Below, piece after piece: positions 14,262-15,839 of a stretch of DNA of 15,839 nucleotides. The position numbers were made by a program, and so were the translations under genes. This DNA is from Chitinophagales bacterium (GTDB lineage: Bacteria > Bacteroidota > Bacteroidia > Chitinophagales > Saprospiraceae). Under the pieces are notes generated by a model. The model was not told where the DNA came from and searched no databases. It saw only the letters and a list, made by a program, of their open reading frames with translations. The DNA is taken from positions 1 to 15,839 of the forward strand of contig JAAFHQ010000041.1 of the NCBI GenBank assembly GCA_013298445.1. The letters run 5' to 3'. Within the stretch, counting starts at the first letter, position 1. Each line of letters opens with the position of its first letter.

Positions 14262-14666
14262 ATGAAAAAATGCCTATTGATCTATCTGGTCTTTAACCTG
14301 CTGGCAGTCAACCTGCCCAAGGACTATGTTATTTCAATTTGCAAACTCGGCAATTTGTTTATCCACTATTACCACCATGCACATGAAAAACACGAGCACA
14401 ACATCCTTGATTTTTTAGCCGATCACTACGCCGGGCACAAGCACCACCAAGCTGACCATGAAGACCACGAAAACTTACCTTTCCACCACCATCATCAGGA
14501 AGATTTCTCTCATTTTGCTGCACAGCCTATTTTTGTCTTGCCCCAATCAATGGAAAAACTGGCGTTTTTCCCTGTTCATAACGTCATAAAAGCCCAGAAT
14601 TTTTCGGCACCAAAATGGTATGCTCACCAAATCACTGGAGACATTTGGCAGCCACCCAAAGCTTAA
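14262..14666 (+). CDS. Small His-rich exported protein linked to RND metal efflux
   Basis: This 134-residue protein has a hydrophobic N-terminus (residues 3-17), then a His-rich region at 35-84 with about 17 histidines mixed with Asp and Glu, for example HYYHHAHEKHEH, HKHHQADHEDHE and FHHHHQEDFSH. It ends IWQPPKA, a tail I associate with short proteins encoded at the head of Bacteroidota CusCBA/CzcCBA operons. It lies 72 bp upstream of an efflux adaptor gene on the same strand, supporting a role as a periplasmic metal-binding partner for zinc, copper or similar ions. It resembles the protein at 5791 in size, composition and tail. The N-terminus holds a lone Cys4 and Cys27 but no lipobox. Specific function is unknown. 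Confidence 0.8.
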   Translation: MKKCLLIYLVFNLLAVNLPKDYVISICKLGNLFIHYYHHAHEKHEHNILDFLADHYAGHKHHQADHEDHENLPFHHHHQEDFSHFAAQPIFVLPQSMEKLAFFPVHNVIKAQNFSAPKWYAHQITGDIWQPPKA

Positions 14667-14738
14667 TCCTATCTTCTACGCCGCTCAATCCTTGCGGCTA
14701 CATCATGCCATTTTTCTCTTAATTTCAATTGTATGCTA

Positions 14739-15839
14739 ATGAAAAAGTCATTGCTGCTACTGGCAGCGTTGTGCTATCTGTTGGTGGCCTGCAACAGCAA
14801 TTCGCCCGAGGCGGAAGCTGATCACGCTCACGACGCGGAAGGCGATCATCCTGCTGAACTGGAAGCCTTAGCTTATACCCTTTACACCAGCAAAACCGAA
14901 CTTTTTGTGGAATTCAAACCCTTGGTGGTAGGGACCGAAAGTCGTTTTGCTGCACACTTCACTGCGCTTGGTGAATTGTTCAAAGCCATTGATAAAGGCA
15001 GCATCAAACTCTCCCTGGTCGGAGAAAATGCCAATCCGTCCATCACAGCTACAGAACCAGAAGTACCCGGCATTTTTCGCTTGCGCATGACGCCTGAAAA
15101 AGCCGGAAACTACCAACTGGTTTTTGACATCCAAACTCCCACTTTTACCGATCAAATCACCATTGACAACATTGTGGTTTACCCGGATGAAAAAACGGCG
15201 CTGGCCCAACAACCTGCCGCATCTGGCCCAGTCAGCGACATCACCTACCTGAAAGAACAGGCCTGGAAAGTTGAATTTGCCAATGCGCCCGCTGAAATTC
15301 AGCCCTTCAGCGAGATCATTCGGACTGGTGGCCAAATCATGGCCGCTCCCGGCGATGAAGCGGTAGTAACCACCCAAATCAGCGGCATTGTTTCCTTTGT
15401 TGGAAAAAATTATGTACCCGGTAGCACCATTTCCTTGGGTGCGTCTCTTTTTGCAGTAAAAAACAATGAAGTAGTGCAAAGCAATTTGGGCGCAGATTTG
15501 AAAAAAGCCGAAGCGGATTTAGCTACGGCCAAAAAGAATTTTGAACGCTCCGGGGAATTGGTCAAAGACAAAATCATTTCCGAGCGGGAATTTTTGGAAG
15601 CGCAACTGCGCTACGAAAATGCCCAAACACAGCTCAACGCCGTTGCCGTTTCCAAAAACTTCAACCAAAATCGGCAAAAGATCACCGCACCGATGGGTGG
15701 TTTTTTGAAAAACATCCTGGTGGAAAACGGGCAATTTGTAAGCGCGGGGCAACCATTGGCGACCATTTCCAAAAACAAAAAATTGCTCTTGCGGGCCGAT
15801 GTGTCACAACGCTACTTCTCAAAACTGGCAGCGATCACA
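14739..15839 (+). CDS. RND efflux periplasmic adaptor lipoprotein, CusB/CzcB type (3' end missing)
   Basis: This frame opens at ATG 14739 and reaches the right edge after 367 residues without a stop. It starts with a lipoprotein signal, lipobox LVAC with Cys18. A short acidic His-containing stretch follows (AEADHAHDAEGDH), then an extra N-terminal beta domain (about 45-155), as in many Bacteroidota metal-efflux adaptors. Next come the first half of the biotinyl-lipoyl-like domain (about 205-245, GIVSFVGKNYVPGSTISLG), an alpha-helical hairpin (about 247-310, rich in Ala/Glu/Lys, with IISEREFLEAQLRYENAQTQ) and the second lipoyl half (ITAPMGGFLKNILVENGQ, from 315). The barrel domain begins at the edge. 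These proteins couple an inner-membrane RND pump to an outer-membrane channel to export Cu/Ag or Co/Zn/Cd. The pump and channel genes would lie beyond the window. Confidence 0.92.
   Translation, partial: MKKSLLLLAALCYLLVACNSNSPEAEADHAHDAEGDHPAELEALAYTLYTSKTELFVEFKPLVVGTESRFAAHFTALGELFKAIDKGSIKLSLVGENANPSITATEPEVPGIFRLRMTPEKAGNYQLVFDIQTPTFTDQITIDNIVVYPDEKTALAQQPAASGPVSDITYLKEQAWKVEFANAPAEIQPFSEIIRTGGQIMAAPGDEAVVTTQISGIVSFVGKNYVPGSTISLGASLFAVKNNEVVQSNLGADLKKAEADLATAKKNFERSGELVKDKIISEREFLEAQLRYENAQTQLNAVAVSKNFNQNRQKITAPMGGFLKNILVENGQFVSAGQPLATISKNKKLLLRADVSQRYFSKLAAIT

Noticed and set aside
14680..14698. Small inverted repeat GCCGC/GCGGC between the His-rich gene and the adaptor
   Set aside because: Only a 5-bp stem with a 9-base loop and no T-run after it; too weak to call a terminator.
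14868..15479. 203-residue open frame on the minus strand
   Set aside because: It is antisense to the efflux adaptor, whose lipobox and lipoyl motifs clearly mark the plus strand as coding.

Overview
The window reads as Bacteroidota chromosome, probably Saprospiria (Haliscomenobacter-like; lineage is an inference). Support: three SusC/FecA-type TonB-dependent receptors with N-terminal carboxypeptidase-regulatory-like domains, signal peptides ending in AQ or SQ, starts without strong Shine-Dalgarno sequences, and several perfect matches to the Bacteroidota -7 promoter element TAnnTTTG.

Layout. 1-1825, minus strand: an AraC-family regulator, then an exported alpha/beta-hydrolase esterase cut by the left edge. 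From 1983 to the right edge every gene is on the plus strand. 1983-2759 is an uncharacterised outer-membrane barrel protein. 2866-5687 holds a small periplasmic heavy-metal-associated (HMA-like) protein and a TonB-dependent receptor of the type that accompanies such proteins, separated by a 115-bp nested inverted repeat. 5791-8571 holds a His-rich small exported protein and a second receptor with a His-containing plug motif. 8750-11739 is a compact chromate-resistance operon: a ChrB-domain/AraC fusion regulator, the chromate transporter ChrA, and an iron/manganese superoxide dismutase equivalent to ChrC. 11797-14214 is a third, different TonB-linked barrel protein. 14262-15839 holds a second His-rich small protein and the start of a CusB/CzcB-type efflux adaptor lipoprotein that runs off the right edge.

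Together, roughly 2.8-15.8 kb looks like a metal and oxyanion handling island: periplasmic metal binding (HMA-like and His-rich proteins), outer-membrane transport (receptors), chromate efflux with oxidative defence, and the start of an RND metal efflux system. The most unusual item is the fusion regulator at 8750-9613, in which a chromate-sensing-type ChrB domain sits in front of an AraC DNA-binding domain. Three structured intergenic elements (3244-3358, 8622-8649, 11749-11780) are not explained by the genes. I saw no tRNA, rRNA, CRISPR array, insertion sequence or replication origin. No gene-free stretch exceeds 300 bases.
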